This document shows positions 32,574 through 43,793 of a stretch of DNA of 64,000 nucleotides, one piece after another. The notes under the pieces are model-generated. The model did not search any database and was not told the DNA's origin. It worked only from the letters and a program-made list of their open reading frames with translations. The stretch's first letter is position 1. Every line of letters starts with the position of its first letter. This DNA comes from Zygnema cylindricum (Eukaryota > Streptophyta > Zygnematophyceae > Zygnematales > Zygnemataceae). The stretch spans positions 1 to 64,000 of the forward strand of contig JBBHKE010001752.1 in NCBI GenBank assembly GCA_037447655.1, read 5' to 3'. A program made the position numbers and the translations under genes.

Positions 32574-35402
32574 CAATGACAAATTACCGATCCCTTCCAT
32601 GCTGGGGAAGATTATCCTCTTTAACGGATCTAACTATCAAATATGGAAGAAATATATCAAGGCACAACTTATCCTCCGTCATCTTTGGAAGATCGTGAAT
32701 GGAGAAGAAAAGATGTCGCTCGACGATCCGAAGGCTCGCCGCCTTTGGAAGAAGAAAAATCATGCCGCAATCACTGGTCTTATGCAATCTTATACCTCAT
32801 CGGTGCATGATCATTTTCTTACCCGAGATACGGCGCATGAGTATTGAAAGGCGCTCGAAGGCCAATTTGAGAAGGGACTCCAAACAAGGGGCAATATGCT
32901 TACACGGACTTTATCCAATTTAAGATAAAGTCTAACGAATCGATTGATGATGCAATCAAGCGATATAATATTATTGTGGAGCAACTCTCAATAACAACCG
33001 AATTATTATTGAGGAGGATAAAGTGATCGGTCTCATTAATGCGTTACCCGACAATCTTACATATCTTAAAGAAATTCTTTGGGCGCAAACGAATCCGAGT
33101 TATCAATTCATCGTGAATCACCTTTAGACCACCGAGAGAAATCACATAGGTCCTCCTAAAGCTTCGGCCTCGGGTGGATCTCTGAACCCATCCTCCCAAG
33201 AACCCGCGGATCTAAATTATCTCTGTGGGGGAAGAAGGGGAAGCGGAAGAGGAGGCGGATCTAGGGGAAGGGGAAGGAGAACCGAAAGGAGGGGAAACTT
33301 TCCCGGTCAACCTCCTTTCCAAGATCAATCCACTATCACTTGCTTTCAATGCAATAAAGCTGGTCATATGTCCTCCTCTTGCCCGGACAAAGAAAAGCAA
33401 TGCCATTATTGCGGGAAATGGGGACACATTAGTCCCCAATCCTACGCAAAAACCGACGGCGGCGGCAGCGGCGGCGGCCGCGGCGGCCGCGACGGCGGTA
33501 GTGGCATACTAGCAGAGCGAGGCGGTGGCCAATTTAATAGAAGGGGGCGAGGTGGACGTGGCGGCCGATTCAGCAACCATGGCCACTTCTTTGGGGAGAA
33601 GGATGAGAGAAACGAAGGACGAATTACCTTTTCCACGCTAAATGTCACCGACGAACCTCCAAACTTTGAATCGCGAAACGATAAGGAGTGGATTATCGAT
33701 TTCGGAGCCTCGCATCACGTTTGTACGGACGGCACACTTTTTGACAAAATACGCGCCTTAACCTTACCAAAGAGAATCACTATCGCTAGCGGTCAAGCTA
33801 TTTCCGTCGGTACAGTTGGTACCGTACGCCTCGACTTAATTTCGCTAGATCCAAATGGATCAGAGCAAATCCTTGACTTAATTTCGCTAGATCCAAATGG
33901 ATCTGAGCGAATCTTTGAGATCAAGCTCTTGAACGTGTTTTATATTCTAGGCGGCTCCGCAAATCTTTTGAGCGTGCCGCACATCCAACGAGCTATCGCA
34001 AGCGTGTACGCCTTGGGAGATTCCACGATGAAAATTACACGATCTGATAGAATTACAATCGGTGAGGGCGAAGTATCTGAAGCATTCCATAGTCGTCTTT
34101 TATGGAGGCGTCCAAAGTCAAAACGTCATGATTACGACATCATTGGACAGATCGCTGAAATCAAGGGAGATTTGACTTTATGGCATCACCGTATGTGCCA
34201 TACGTCAGAGGCCTTTTTAAATGAAGAGTTAGAAGAGGAAGTTTATATGATGGTGCCCGAGGGTGTGCTTTCAAAGGGAGGAAAAGTATGGCGGCTGCGA
34301 AAAATCCTTGTACGGATTAAAACAAGCGCCGAGGACATGGTACCTTCGTCTTCATAAGGTACTTACTAATTATGGTTTTGTTCGTACAATTTCGGATTCC
34401 GGAGTTTACGTGAAAGGAGAGGGAAAAGACCAAATTATTTTTTCTGTGTGTGTCGATGACTTCCTAATGATTAGTGACACGATGTCTGTTATTAATAAGT
34501 TAAAAGAGTACCTTAGCATACATTTTAAAGTGACAGATCTTGGAGAAGTAAGGTACATTTTGGGGATAGAAGTCATAAGGTCCAGTGAGAATGTAATTAA
34601 ATTAAGTCAAGCTCAGTACTGTAGAGAGGTCTTGACTAGATTTGGTATGATTGGCGCGAAACCTGTCTCGACGCCATTAGATCCAAAAGTACAGTACAGA
34701 AAGTACGAAGAGGAAGAAAATGTGTCAGTGCCATACCGTGAAGCAGTTGGTAGTCTAATGTATTTGAGTATAGGCACGCGTCCGGATATTGCGGCAGCAG
34801 TGTCAGTTGTTAGTCGTTATTGCAACGCTCCAAAAAAGAATCATTGGGAGGCAGTGAAACGAATACTGCGCTATTTGGTTGGTACAATCGACTTCGGTTT
34901 GGTTTATACGTCCAAAAGGGACTCTTTGCAGTGTATCGGTTAGTGCGACACAGATTGGGGAGGAGATTTCGACAGCAGAAAAATCCACGTCAAGGTACGC
35001 TTTCATTTTGGGCGGCGCGAGTGTTTTTTCGAGTTTGCGGCTCTAACCTACGGTTGCGCTGGGTTCCACGGAGTCAGAATATATGTCTGCGTGCCATAGA
35101 ACGATGCGAAGGCGTCTGTCTAGATCAAAGAGATGCTCGGTGAGTTGGGCGTTTTGATTGGTTGATTGCAGATTTTCAGTGACAGCATGAGCTCGATGGC
35201 GCTTGTGAAAAACCCGGTATTTCACAAGCGGACGAAATATATCCGGATACAGTGGCACTTCGTACGAGATTTGGTCATTTTGAATGAAATCGAATTTTCA
35301 TACGTGTCGACGTTGGAGGAGGCCGAAGATATGTTAACAAAAGCGGCGGTCTATGATGTCCTATTACGGGGTAGACCTAAACTAGGATTGTTTTCAATTT
35401 AA
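32574..35402 (+). pseudogene. Copia A2: 5'-truncated, internally deleted family A copy
   Basis: Starts within gag (LPIPSMLGKIILFNGSNYQIW), with a stop at about 32848 and frameshifts near 32885 and 32990. Zinc knuckles and protease follow, the protease motif altered to IIDFGASHHVC (DSG changed to DFG). A 42-bp direct duplication (from 33833 and 33875) repeats DLISLDPNGSE. At about 34206/34207 the GAG-pre-integrase finger (MCHTSE) is fused straight to RT (AFLNEELEEEVYM), so the whole integrase and the RT start are deleted. RT then runs intact through CVDDFLMI (the YxDD box as CVDD). TAG at 34941-34943 interrupts RNase H, which continues in shifted frames to TAA 35400-35402. Confidence 0.85.
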
Positions 35403-35429
35403 GAGGGGGTTTCACAAAGAGAGGGGGGT

Positions 35430-35737
35430 TGTTAGGTTATTTGAGAAACGGCGTCTCAGTTCTGTTGAGCACTGTAATATATATTATTTAATTATTATTT
35501 AGTTAGCGTGTGATTTGTGTGGTGTGGTGTGATTTGGTAGTTATAGTTTGGTTTATTCTGGTTGTTTTGTACGACAGACTTTTGTTTTGTACGGCGGTAT
35601 GTTGTTTCGTACAGTACCGTGTACTTTTTGTTGTTTCGGAAGTACTTTATTGTGATTGGTTCGCGCGCGTACCTTTGTACGTCACGCAATTCATTTGTAC
35701 CTTGTAGTACTTGTTTGCTTCGTATGAGAGTATTTAG
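35430..35737 (+). repeat. LTR of Copia A2, truncated
   Basis: Starts TGTTAGGTTATTTGAG after a GAGAGGGGGG polypurine tract and matches the first two-thirds of the 461-bp family A LTR, with more differences than the outer pair. It stops at TATTTAG, where a TAGTGTTG sequence begins. Confidence 0.85.
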
Positions 35738-35911
35738 TAGTGTTGTGTATCGGTAAGGATTTGCCGATAACCGTTATGGGCCTTTTTTCGGGGACCCGAT
35801 AATCGATATATTGGTACGATATATCGCTATCGGTCTTATCGCCGATAAGTAGCCGATAATATTGGCTACTTAACGGCGATAATGCCGATAACAATAACTA
35901 TCGGCGATAAC
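35738..35911. mobile_element. hAT-type element end with subterminal CGATA repeats
   Basis: Starts TAGTGTTGTGTATCGG, a hAT-like terminus, followed by many direct and inverted copies of ATCGGCGATA / TATCGCTATCGG. It directly interrupts the A2 LTR. No second end or 8-bp duplication was found, so it is truncated. Confidence 0.45.
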
Positions 35912-36245
35912 TGTACGAGCCGTACAGATAAATGTACGGCGTGTACACTCAACTGTACGTCTTATTCCCCCGACGCGCCCTACTCACAACCCCTGAGGTA
36001 CCTACCAATCAGATCCTTTGTACAAGCCGAAAGTACAGTAGCCGCATAAGATGTGTACGGCTTTAGTACGGCTCCACTTAAAACGATGTACCTTTCACAT
36101 CCGATGCCGTGGCTTTGTCCTTTTATTTTTTGGGATCCACTGGAAACCTGCCACGTGTCAATCCGTCGGCTTTTTTGGCAAAAGCCGCCAAAAAAGCCAT
36201 TCCGAGATGCCGGCGCTCACGCTGACCGTCCGCTCGTATTTTCTC
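35912..36245. repeat. LTR-like remnant related to B/C U3 regions
   Basis: GTAC-rich DNA followed by TGCCACGTGTCAATCCG, CATTCCGAGATGCCGGCG and TGACCGTCCG, in the same order as the B/C LTR middle part (CCACGTC, ATTCCGCGATCTCGGCG, CGTCGG). It is strongly diverged and bounded abruptly by family A RNase H sequence. Confidence 0.4.
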
Positions 36246-36764
36246 ATTGGTACGATCGACTTCGGTTTGGTGTATAAGTCCAAAAGGGACTCTTTGCAGT
36301 GTATCGGTTATTGCGACGCAGATTGGGGAGGAGATTTCGATAGTGGAAAATCCACGTCACGGTACGCTTTCATTTTGGGCGGCGCGGCAGTATCTTGGAG
36401 TTCGCGGCTCCAACCTACGGTTGCGCTAAGTTCCACTGAGTCAGAGTACATGTCTGCGTGTCATACTGCGAAGGCGTCTGTGTGGATCAAGGAGATGCTC
36501 GGTGAGTTGGGCGTTCTGATTGGCTGTCTGCAGATTTTCACTGACAGCATGAGCTCGATGGCGCTTGTAAAAAATCCGGTCTTTCACAAGCGGACGAAAC
36601 ATATCCGGATACAGTGGCACTTCGTACGAGATCTGGTCGCAGCGAGGGAAATCGAATTTTTATACGTGTCGACTTTGGAGGAGGCCGCAGATATGTTAAC
36701 GAAAGCGGCGGTCTATGATGTCCTATTACGGGGTAGACCTAAATTAGGATTGTTTGCAGTTTAA
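36246..36764 (+). pseudogene. Copia family A RNase H fragment (A3)
   Basis: Open from about 36247: GTIDFGLVYKSKRDSLQ, then CDADWGGDFDSGKSTSRYAFILGG, SSTESEYMSACHTAKASVW, IFTDSMSSMALVKNP and the C-terminal KHIRIQWHFVRDLVAAREI and DMLTKA motifs, ending at TAA 36762-36764. These are the RNase H D-E-D region and the standard Copia C-terminus. The domain itself is undamaged, but everything upstream in pol is absent, so this is only the 3' end of an element. Confidence 0.85.
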
Positions 36765-36779
36765 GAGGGGGTTTCACAA

Positions 36780-36791
36780 AGAGAGGGGGAT
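36780..36791 (+). promoter_or_regulatory. Polypurine tract of family A
   Basis: AGAGAGGGGGAT directly precedes the 3' LTR start at 36792, the normal place for plus-strand priming. Confidence 0.75.
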
Positions 36792-37252
36792 TGTTAGGTT
36801 CTTTGTGAAACGGCGTCTCACTTCTGTTGAGCGCCGTAACTTATATTATTTAATTAGCGTGTGATTTGTGTGGTGTGGCGTGATTAGTTAGTTATAGTCT
36901 TTGGTTTATTTTGTTTTGGTTTGTACGACGGACTCTTGTTTTGTACAGCGGTATGTTGTTTCGTACAGTACCGCGTACTTTATGTTATTTCGGTAGTACT
37001 TTGTTGTGATTGGTTCGCGCGCGTACTTTCGTACGTCGCGCGATTCATTTGTACCTTGCAGTACTTGTTTGTTTCGTGTGAGACTATTTAGGACTTAGTC
37101 ATTTGGGGAAAGAATTATCTTTTGTAAAGGGGGGGGGAAAAAATTCCGGTGAAATATACTTTTGTCTTTTGCTGGAGTGATCTCTTCCATTCATCTTTGC
37201 TTCCGCAATCTTTTTTATTTCCTTTCTACTTTTAAGTGTATCGATCCTTTCA
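36792..37252 (+). repeat. 3' LTR of Copia family A
   Basis: 461 bp from TGTTAGGTTCTTTGTG to TCGATCCTTTCA. Nearly identical to the 24881-25341 LTR (a handful of base changes and small length changes in a G-run). It shares the same GTAC-dense segment. Confidence 0.92.
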
Positions 37253-37285
37253 ACTTACGTCACCTTATCAAAGATTGAACATTTT

Positions 37286-37413
37286 AAGTACACATTGGTA
37301 CAATTAAAGTACCGTAATAAGTACACATTGGTACAATTAAAGTACCATAATAAGTATACATTGGTACAATTAAAGTACCGTAATAAGTACACATTGGTAC
37401 AATTAAAGTACCG
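37286..37413 (+). repeat. 33-bp tandem repeat, about four copies
   Basis: Unit AAGTACACATTGGTACAATT followed by AAAGTACCGTAAT. The copies are nearly identical and each holds three GTAC tetranucleotides. It starts about 35 bp after the family A LTR. Confidence 0.9.
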
Positions 37414-37701
37414 TAGTGGTATTAGAGAGGTCCTATTTGGCGATGTATAAATGTTGTATTATATTACGATAAATGCATTAGTATTCCATAATTATCACAA
37501 TATATTTAATTAAACAACATTAAAAATGTATTGACGATAGGGACCAAAAAAATAATTTATTAAAACAACTTTATGACCACTAAGGACCAACCGACCAGCA
37601 GCAAATTGAGTGATTAACTACTCTATTTTGAGTAGAAGCATATTGAGGAGATCGACGATATAGGCCTTATGATAACATAGCCACAATAGGGAGCACGTCT
37701 G

Positions 37702-37733
<32 letters not shown>

Positions 37734-40700
37734 TACCTTCGTGCGTTCTTTTTTATTGTTTTGTGTTTTACTTGCGCTTTGACATCGCCCGCCGCAAAAG
37801 CACCTATTTATCCGTTTGCGTCCTCTCGCGAGACGTCGTAGGCCGCTAGCTAAAATAGGTATACCTGGCCAAATGACATCTTCGCGGGCCAATTCGAAAT
37901 GTGGCGAACCGGCATCCGCGGGAGTCTCCGTGAGGTTATCTCGCAGACGACGTTAGTATCCTCGAGCCTCCGCGAGTCTCTTCGTTTCGACCTATACCAG
38001 CCGTCTGCCGCCGTCTGCTCTCCGCGCGAAGCAGTATACCGTTGAGTTTAAATTTGACCGTCAATCACTTGAACAACTTTGACTTTCAAAATATTGTAAT
38101 AATCCTTTAAAATGTTGTCGCGCTTGCGAACGTCGACCGTCATAATAAAATCAGCGATTCCCACGACCAGCAAAGGTTTACGTTAACCAAATTGCGACAA
38201 CCACATGTAAATAAAAGTGTTGCGCATAGTCACTTTCTCACTTTACGTGAGCTCCGCTATAACAACACATGTTGGCTTTTAAATTAGGGTGCGTCTCCAT
38301 GTGTCGAAGTAAAGGTTTTCTTTTTATGGTTTTCCTCTAAAACTTAGCGCGGTACCGCTGAAGTTTCAACCATACAAAAAAAAAAAAGTACATTTTAAGT
38401 CATCGTCGACCTTATAATGTACTACATTTTGTCGTTTTGTGTTTTTCGATCCACGGCCACGACAACAAACGTCATCTTCAAACTTTTTTTTTAAACACCT
38501 GAACGATGTGTTTTAAAACAAAGTATTTTTGCTAAACAAATAGGAACACATAGTCGCACATGTAAGAATAGTTCAAAAATTTCAAACGAATACAAGCGAC
38601 GACGAAAAGTTCAAGATCCGCTATGTTTTGTCTGTTTACGTTCATGTACGATAAGGCAATGTACATAATTTCTTTAGTTTTATCCGTTTGCGCCTGGTAC
38701 GGATTTTATTTAGCCAGGGGTCTCTAGATTCCGATGCCATGTCACGTCGAGCGGACAGGCGACACAAAGGCAAAGCGCATCTTCTTCAACCGTAAAACGG
38801 CACAGAGTGGAAGGCAATACGTCTACAATGTCACGAAAAGTCATGCGAGGACACAAGTAGTTACAAAAAATAACGTGCGTCATCACAGATTGTAGGCGTT
38901 GACAGTCGTCACAGGCATTGTCACCGTATACAATCGTTACACCCTGAAGTAACAATTTTGTTGCTACACATAGGGACACCTAAAAACAGGGTCCGTCGGA
39001 TATGCGCTAAAAAACAAAGTAAGTTTGCCAAGTTTCAAGTACATGGAGATGCACCCTTAGCCGCAAAATTGAAATTTAATCGCAAATCGTAAAGAGTGTT
39101 GTTGGATTTTGTTGCGCGTGACGAATCGCACTTTTTTCATTTAGTTTGATACTTTTACGTTGGTCAATTTTATAATACAATACTGTAGTGTACAAATTAT
39201 ATATTGTTTTGTGCGATCTAATTTACGTAAAATACTTTTAGAACTTTAATTGTGAGAGGTTTCATTCCGCGTTGTTTTTCAATTTGCATCTAAGTTCAAT
39301 GTACGATTCATGATTAAATTTCAACTTTGCGGCTAAGGGTGAACCTCTATTAGGTAAAAAAAGTGAGGTACATTATTACAAAAAGTGCATTTCCACAAAG
39401 GGCCAGCACATTTTCGTACAGCTGTTTTTTTTGGTTTTTAATAAAACATGATAACTAGAGATTTGTTAAGATTCTCCAAACTTTTAAGCGACAACGTTGA
39501 CCGTCCGATTATGTGTTTTTGAAGCAAGCGGTCATTCAATCTAGTGTCTAGCTAGACTCCTCCTTGAGGAGACTAGTTAGACACTGGACGTGTAAAATTT
39601 TTACATATGGAAACGTCACGTAAGAACCACGCGCCTTAGGACAGTTGGGAATTAAATCCAACGAAAACTACTAAAAAATCTTTGTTGAAGAATGTGTGGT
39701 GACGCCTCCTCCACAATACGTTGACATCCGAAATTTGCGGCGCCACAACGAAAAGCGCCACGACAAAACAACGACAAAAAGGAAAAAAACGAACGTACAA
39801 ATTTTACATTGACGTAATTTAATTTTGCGACAGGCTGTATGGATACGTGTCAAATGTTGTGATTTTAGAATCTTTGACTATGCTCGTCGTCAAAACATGA
39901 ACCTTCGTGTATCAATCGAAAGGAAGCACGTACGGAATAGATTCCTTGTTGACGACTTGATGGAGAAGTGAACGAAATCACACTGGTAGTAAATGTATCT
40001 GTACGATAACTATCATCGCCTGATGGAGAAAAGGCCTAAGTTAAAAGCCCAAATGTGATCTCACAGTGGAGCTTATGTATAGTGAGAAAATGATTGTGCA
40101 CAACACTTTTATTTACATGTGGTTGCCCCAGTTTTGTTACCGTAAACCTTCGCCGGCCGTGTGAATTGTTGATTTTTTATTATGACAGTCAATGTTCGCA
40201 AGCGCGACACAATTTTAACCGGTTGTTACGATATTTTAAAAGACAAAGTTGTTCAAGCGATTGCCCCTCAAATTCAAACTCAATGGTACTTTACTTGTAC
40301 AAATGTGTACTTAAAACGTACAATCTTTGACAAGGTGACGTAAGTGACTGTGCGCAACCAAAATAGTCTCTGCCATGATCAATTCCCTTTCGTAAATCTA
40401 TATTTTATTTCGTGGCGTGGCTTTACTTCATTTATCACAACTGTAGAAGCTTTGTTCCAAATGTATGTAAAGTGCGAGTAGCGTACACCATAGATGTCTC
40501 ATGCGCATAAAACGCACACATGAAACGCACAAAAAATAACGAATATGCGCATGAAACAAAATTCAAAACTTAATAAAATGTGTTGACTGAATTTAACTTT
40601 ATAATAAAAGAAAAAATATAAAACATCTTATAATCTAACGTAAAAGAGGCATAATTAAAAATACAACTACAACTTTATCAACCATATTTTTTTTTTTACG

Positions 40701-41640
40701 TTAATATGCGTATTGTTTAATTAGCGTTAGCCACTCTAATTTTGAATGCTTTTAAAAATTGCAATGTACGAATTGTGTTAGTTCGTACTAAAACTATTCA
40801 TTATTTTGTAAAGACGTAAAAAATAAGTGTCAAGCAATGGCGTCGACATGGGAATTTGAATGCGTTGCCACGGAAAAGCGTACCCTGATTTGATTCACAG
40901 TCATAAAGACGAGGGAGAATCACGAGAACGTGTTCTCACATGCTAAAGCGTCGAATATATGAAAAAAGACTATCGCGGCTACATCAAATTAGTGTTAGGT
41001 GTATAAATTAGCGTTAGTTTTTGACTTTATGTTGGCTTTAGGCCATTGAACCCAAAATAGTGTTTAATTATAATAGCGATTCACGATGTACCTTCAACCT
41101 TTTATTTGAATATTTACGTAAATCATGCCCGTGCATTTACTCTGTACGAAGAGTATATGCATTTTACGAAAGGTTTAAAATCTATAAAAAATAACGAAAT
41201 TTCTTTTAAAAATGTCAAAATCTGTACGAAGGAGACATTTAAGGCGTATACAGTTCGTGTCGTATTGAAAATTTCCAAATGTAGGTTTTTTAGTCCATGT
41301 CAAATTCTTGTAAGAACAAATCAAAAGCCAACATTTCTAGTTCTCCTGGTTAGGTTTTGAGTACGCTAAAGTACAATCGCGGCTGAATATTGACTCCAAA
41401 ATTTTGATGCGGTGCAGTAAATTTACAATTTTTAGAAAGCACGCTTAAGCTAATAGGATATTTCCTAGTAAGCACGTATATTTGTCGTTTTACCCTGGAA
41501 AAATACATTTTATTTGGAAAAAAGATCAGTCCTTGGCATATGCATTGTCGAGACGAATTTATTGATACCACATATGCGACAATCTGTTAAACCTAAATAA
41601 GCTCTAATAACCGCACGTATCGTGCGAAATTAAAGAATTG
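37414..41640. other. Gene-poor stretch
   Basis: No supported gene. Contents: a long T-run at about 37700-37728, a hairpin with about 18-bp arms at 39543-39585 (AGTGTCTAGCTAGACTCC and its near-inverse), and a MITE-like fragment at about 40730-41094. A minus-strand frame at 38710-38979 is cysteine-rich but matches nothing I know. Confidence 0.5.
40730..41094. repeat. Deleted relative of the 1.36 kb CACCG-family element
   Basis: TTCGTACTAAAACT and AATGGCGTCGACA match about 8995-9065, and the end AATAGCGATTCACGATGTA resembles the 10170 end. The left terminus is not clear. Confidence 0.4.
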
Positions 41641-42227
41641 CCAATAGTTGTTAAAAACGCATTTTACGCATGATTCGAACACGTGTACAATACGTAGAAA
41701 TTGGAGAGGTTGATTTGAAAAAATCGTAAAAAACGTTAATGATTTTTTTTCCGTACAAATTCGTATATGTTAAAAAATTTCAATTGAACATGTACTACAG
41801 TTTGTATGCTTTGCGTCAAATGAGCAGTAAAAAAAAACATATATTTAAACAATAATCACACCTCACGTATGCATCAAAACATCTACATCAATTGGTTACG
41901 GTCAATCCTATCAGTGGACACTAGGGGCGTACGTAGGCCCAAGTTCAACTCCTGCGAATCGCTCATTTTTTTTCAGAATAAAATTGCCTGTCGTTCAGAA
42001 ACAGACACCCATGGCCCTCTCTCTCTACCTCTCCAAGAGCACGCAACTTAAAAAAACAAAATACATGCCATATTCAGATGACATTCTTCATCATTCAACA
42101 TTGCACGACGTAACATATTATTAATAATAAAAAAAACAATCTCATTAGACAAAAAAAAATACGTATATGTCCTTCATCTATTTTTACTCAAAAAAATCAT
42201 CCCCTACATCGAATTCCATCATGTCTT
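41641..42227 (-). pseudogene. 3' end of hAT-2, truncated by Copia C2
   Basis: Collinear with 62535-63120: AATACGTAGAAA, GATTTGAAAAAATCG, the tRNA-like segment, and CATTCAACATTG. The right end encodes only the last codons of the hAT-2 transposase (MMEFDV...) before family C LTR sequence starts at 42228. The start ATAGTTGTT at about 41641 may be the element terminus. Confidence 0.65.
41899..41969 (+). repeat. tRNA-like segment in the hAT-2 3' region (copy 1)
   Basis: AGTTCAACTCCTGCGA is a near B-box, about 60 bp before CCCATGGCCCTCTCTCTC. The same pair occurs at 62797-62905. Confidence 0.4.
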
Positions 42228-42780
42228 TGCAGCTCTTAGACCTCCTTTGGCCCTCAAAGTAGATAGCTCACTCGAAGCCCCTAGGATAACCTAGACCACT
42301 TTGAGTTTCCACAAGAATAACTGCCACCCTGACAAATAAAAACGGTGACGAACTTCACCTGTGTAAACAACAAGACTTCTTTTAGTCGATAGCAAAAAGA
42401 ATCTCTGAATTTTCTCCCCTGGGCAATAAGTTATGAAGGGTCAAAGTTGACCTTTTGTACAAGAGCTCAAAGGAGAGAGGGGTCTACCTACCAAATTTTC
42501 TAAGTCCTAAATCCCTCTCTAAACCTTATACTACTAGAGTATGACACCACTAAGATTACTGTGTTGTACATAAAAGTACAGGTGCCATTGTACTTTCTGT
42601 ACGACCATCGTACGGTATGGCTAAAATGTTGACGCCTGCCATATCTAGATTAGTTCCCGTATTGCTCGGAGATGGTGAAAGCCAAATACTTCGTGCCACG
42701 TGGCGCTTGACGTGGCACTAACCCAAAAATGCCAAAACGCCTATTCTGCGATCTCGGCGCCTATCCTGGCCGTTCGAATA
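42228..42780 (-). repeat. C2 3' LTR, distal piece
   Basis: Starts (plus reading) TGCAGCTCTTAGACCTCC, as does the C2 5' LTR at 54868, and is collinear with it to about 42775. It is interrupted by the B1 3' LTR at 42781. Confidence 0.85.
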
Positions 42781-43780
42781 TGCAATTATGTGTCCTCCAT
42801 TGGACTACAGAATACAAGAAGCCTCTAGATAGTATTTAACTAACTCACTTTAAGCCACGACCACTTCTGCCCAAGAAGGCAAACTAAGAATTTGACTGCA
42901 CCCCTGTGTAGCCTAGACTCCCTTGAGTCCGTAGCAAAAAGAATCACTGAAAACGGCCAACCAGGCGATAAGTTATGAGCCGGCAAAAATGCCAATTTAT
43001 ACAAAGCTCTCTTAGAGAGAGGTGTCTGTCTACCAAATATTTCCAAGTCCTAAATCCCTCTCACAACCCCTATCTACTAAAGTACGAACCAATCGTATTA
43101 CTGTAAGGTACAGAAAGGTACTATGGCCGATGTACTTTCTGTACGGCCGGTGTACGACAAGGCTCTTGAGTGGACGCGTGTCATTTTTCCACTTGTCCGT
43201 ATTTCCTCTGGAACTCCCGTGACCGAATGTTATCCTTCCACGCGGCGCCACGTCATGCCACGTCCATAAAATCCAAAGTGACCATTCCGCGATCTCGGCG
43301 ACGATGTGCGCCGTCGGATTAAATCCGACATTAAATGTAGACCGTTCAAAGTGTCTGTTTCATTTGTTTCGTGCGAAATGACGTTCGCACTAAACCTTAA
43401 CAAGTTCTATGTTCGTTTCGTTTCATATTCCAGTGAAATCATTTCGGTACTATACAACAGTTTATATATCAATGACACCCTACAGTATCTAACGGACTTC
43501 TACGACAGACTGGTTAGAGCTAACGCCTACGCCGCGCTCTACCGGTCGGGGGTTCGAGTCCTGCCGGACTCAACCTTTTGTTGAGAGTGACTTAAGTCAC
43601 TCTTTAGTCCTTCCTATGGAGCTGAGGCAACCATGGCTCCATCGCTCTCTCTCTCCTTCAGTGACTACAACAAGTATGGGGGAGAGAGAGAAGAGATGGA
43701 GGCAGGCTGCCATCATTTCTAATATATGTTTCCGCTAATATATTTTAAACTAGAAAATACAAAAACTACTTATTTCAACA
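42781..43780 (-). repeat. 3' LTR of Copia B1
   Basis: Plus reading TGCAATTATGTGTCC to ATTTCAACA. Collinear with 48109-49084. Flanked outside by GAATA (42776-42780), against GATTA at 49085-49089: a 5-bp target duplication with one change. A TATA-like box lies near 42995 and a tRNA-like segment at 43493-43572. Confidence 0.9.
43493..43572 (+). repeat. tRNA-like segment in B1 3' LTR
   Basis: TGGTTAGAGC, AGAGC...GCTCT and a perfect B-box GGTTCGAGTCC at 43551-43561, antisense to the element. Same as in the other B LTRs. Confidence 0.6.
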
Positions 43781-43792
43781 CTCCCCTTATTT
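43781..43792 (-). promoter_or_regulatory. Polypurine tract of B1
   Basis: Minus-strand AATAAGGGGAG directly precedes the 3' LTR start TGTTGAAATAAG. Confidence 0.75.
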
Positions 43793-43793
43793 T

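Noticed and set aside
24881-37252. A single 12.4 kb family A insertion
   Set aside because: The 5-bp flanks differ, RT is missing, and a diverged third LTR and foreign fragments lie inside.
37286-37413. CRISPR-like array
   Set aside because: The 33-bp units are contiguous with no spacers, and the context is eukaryotic.
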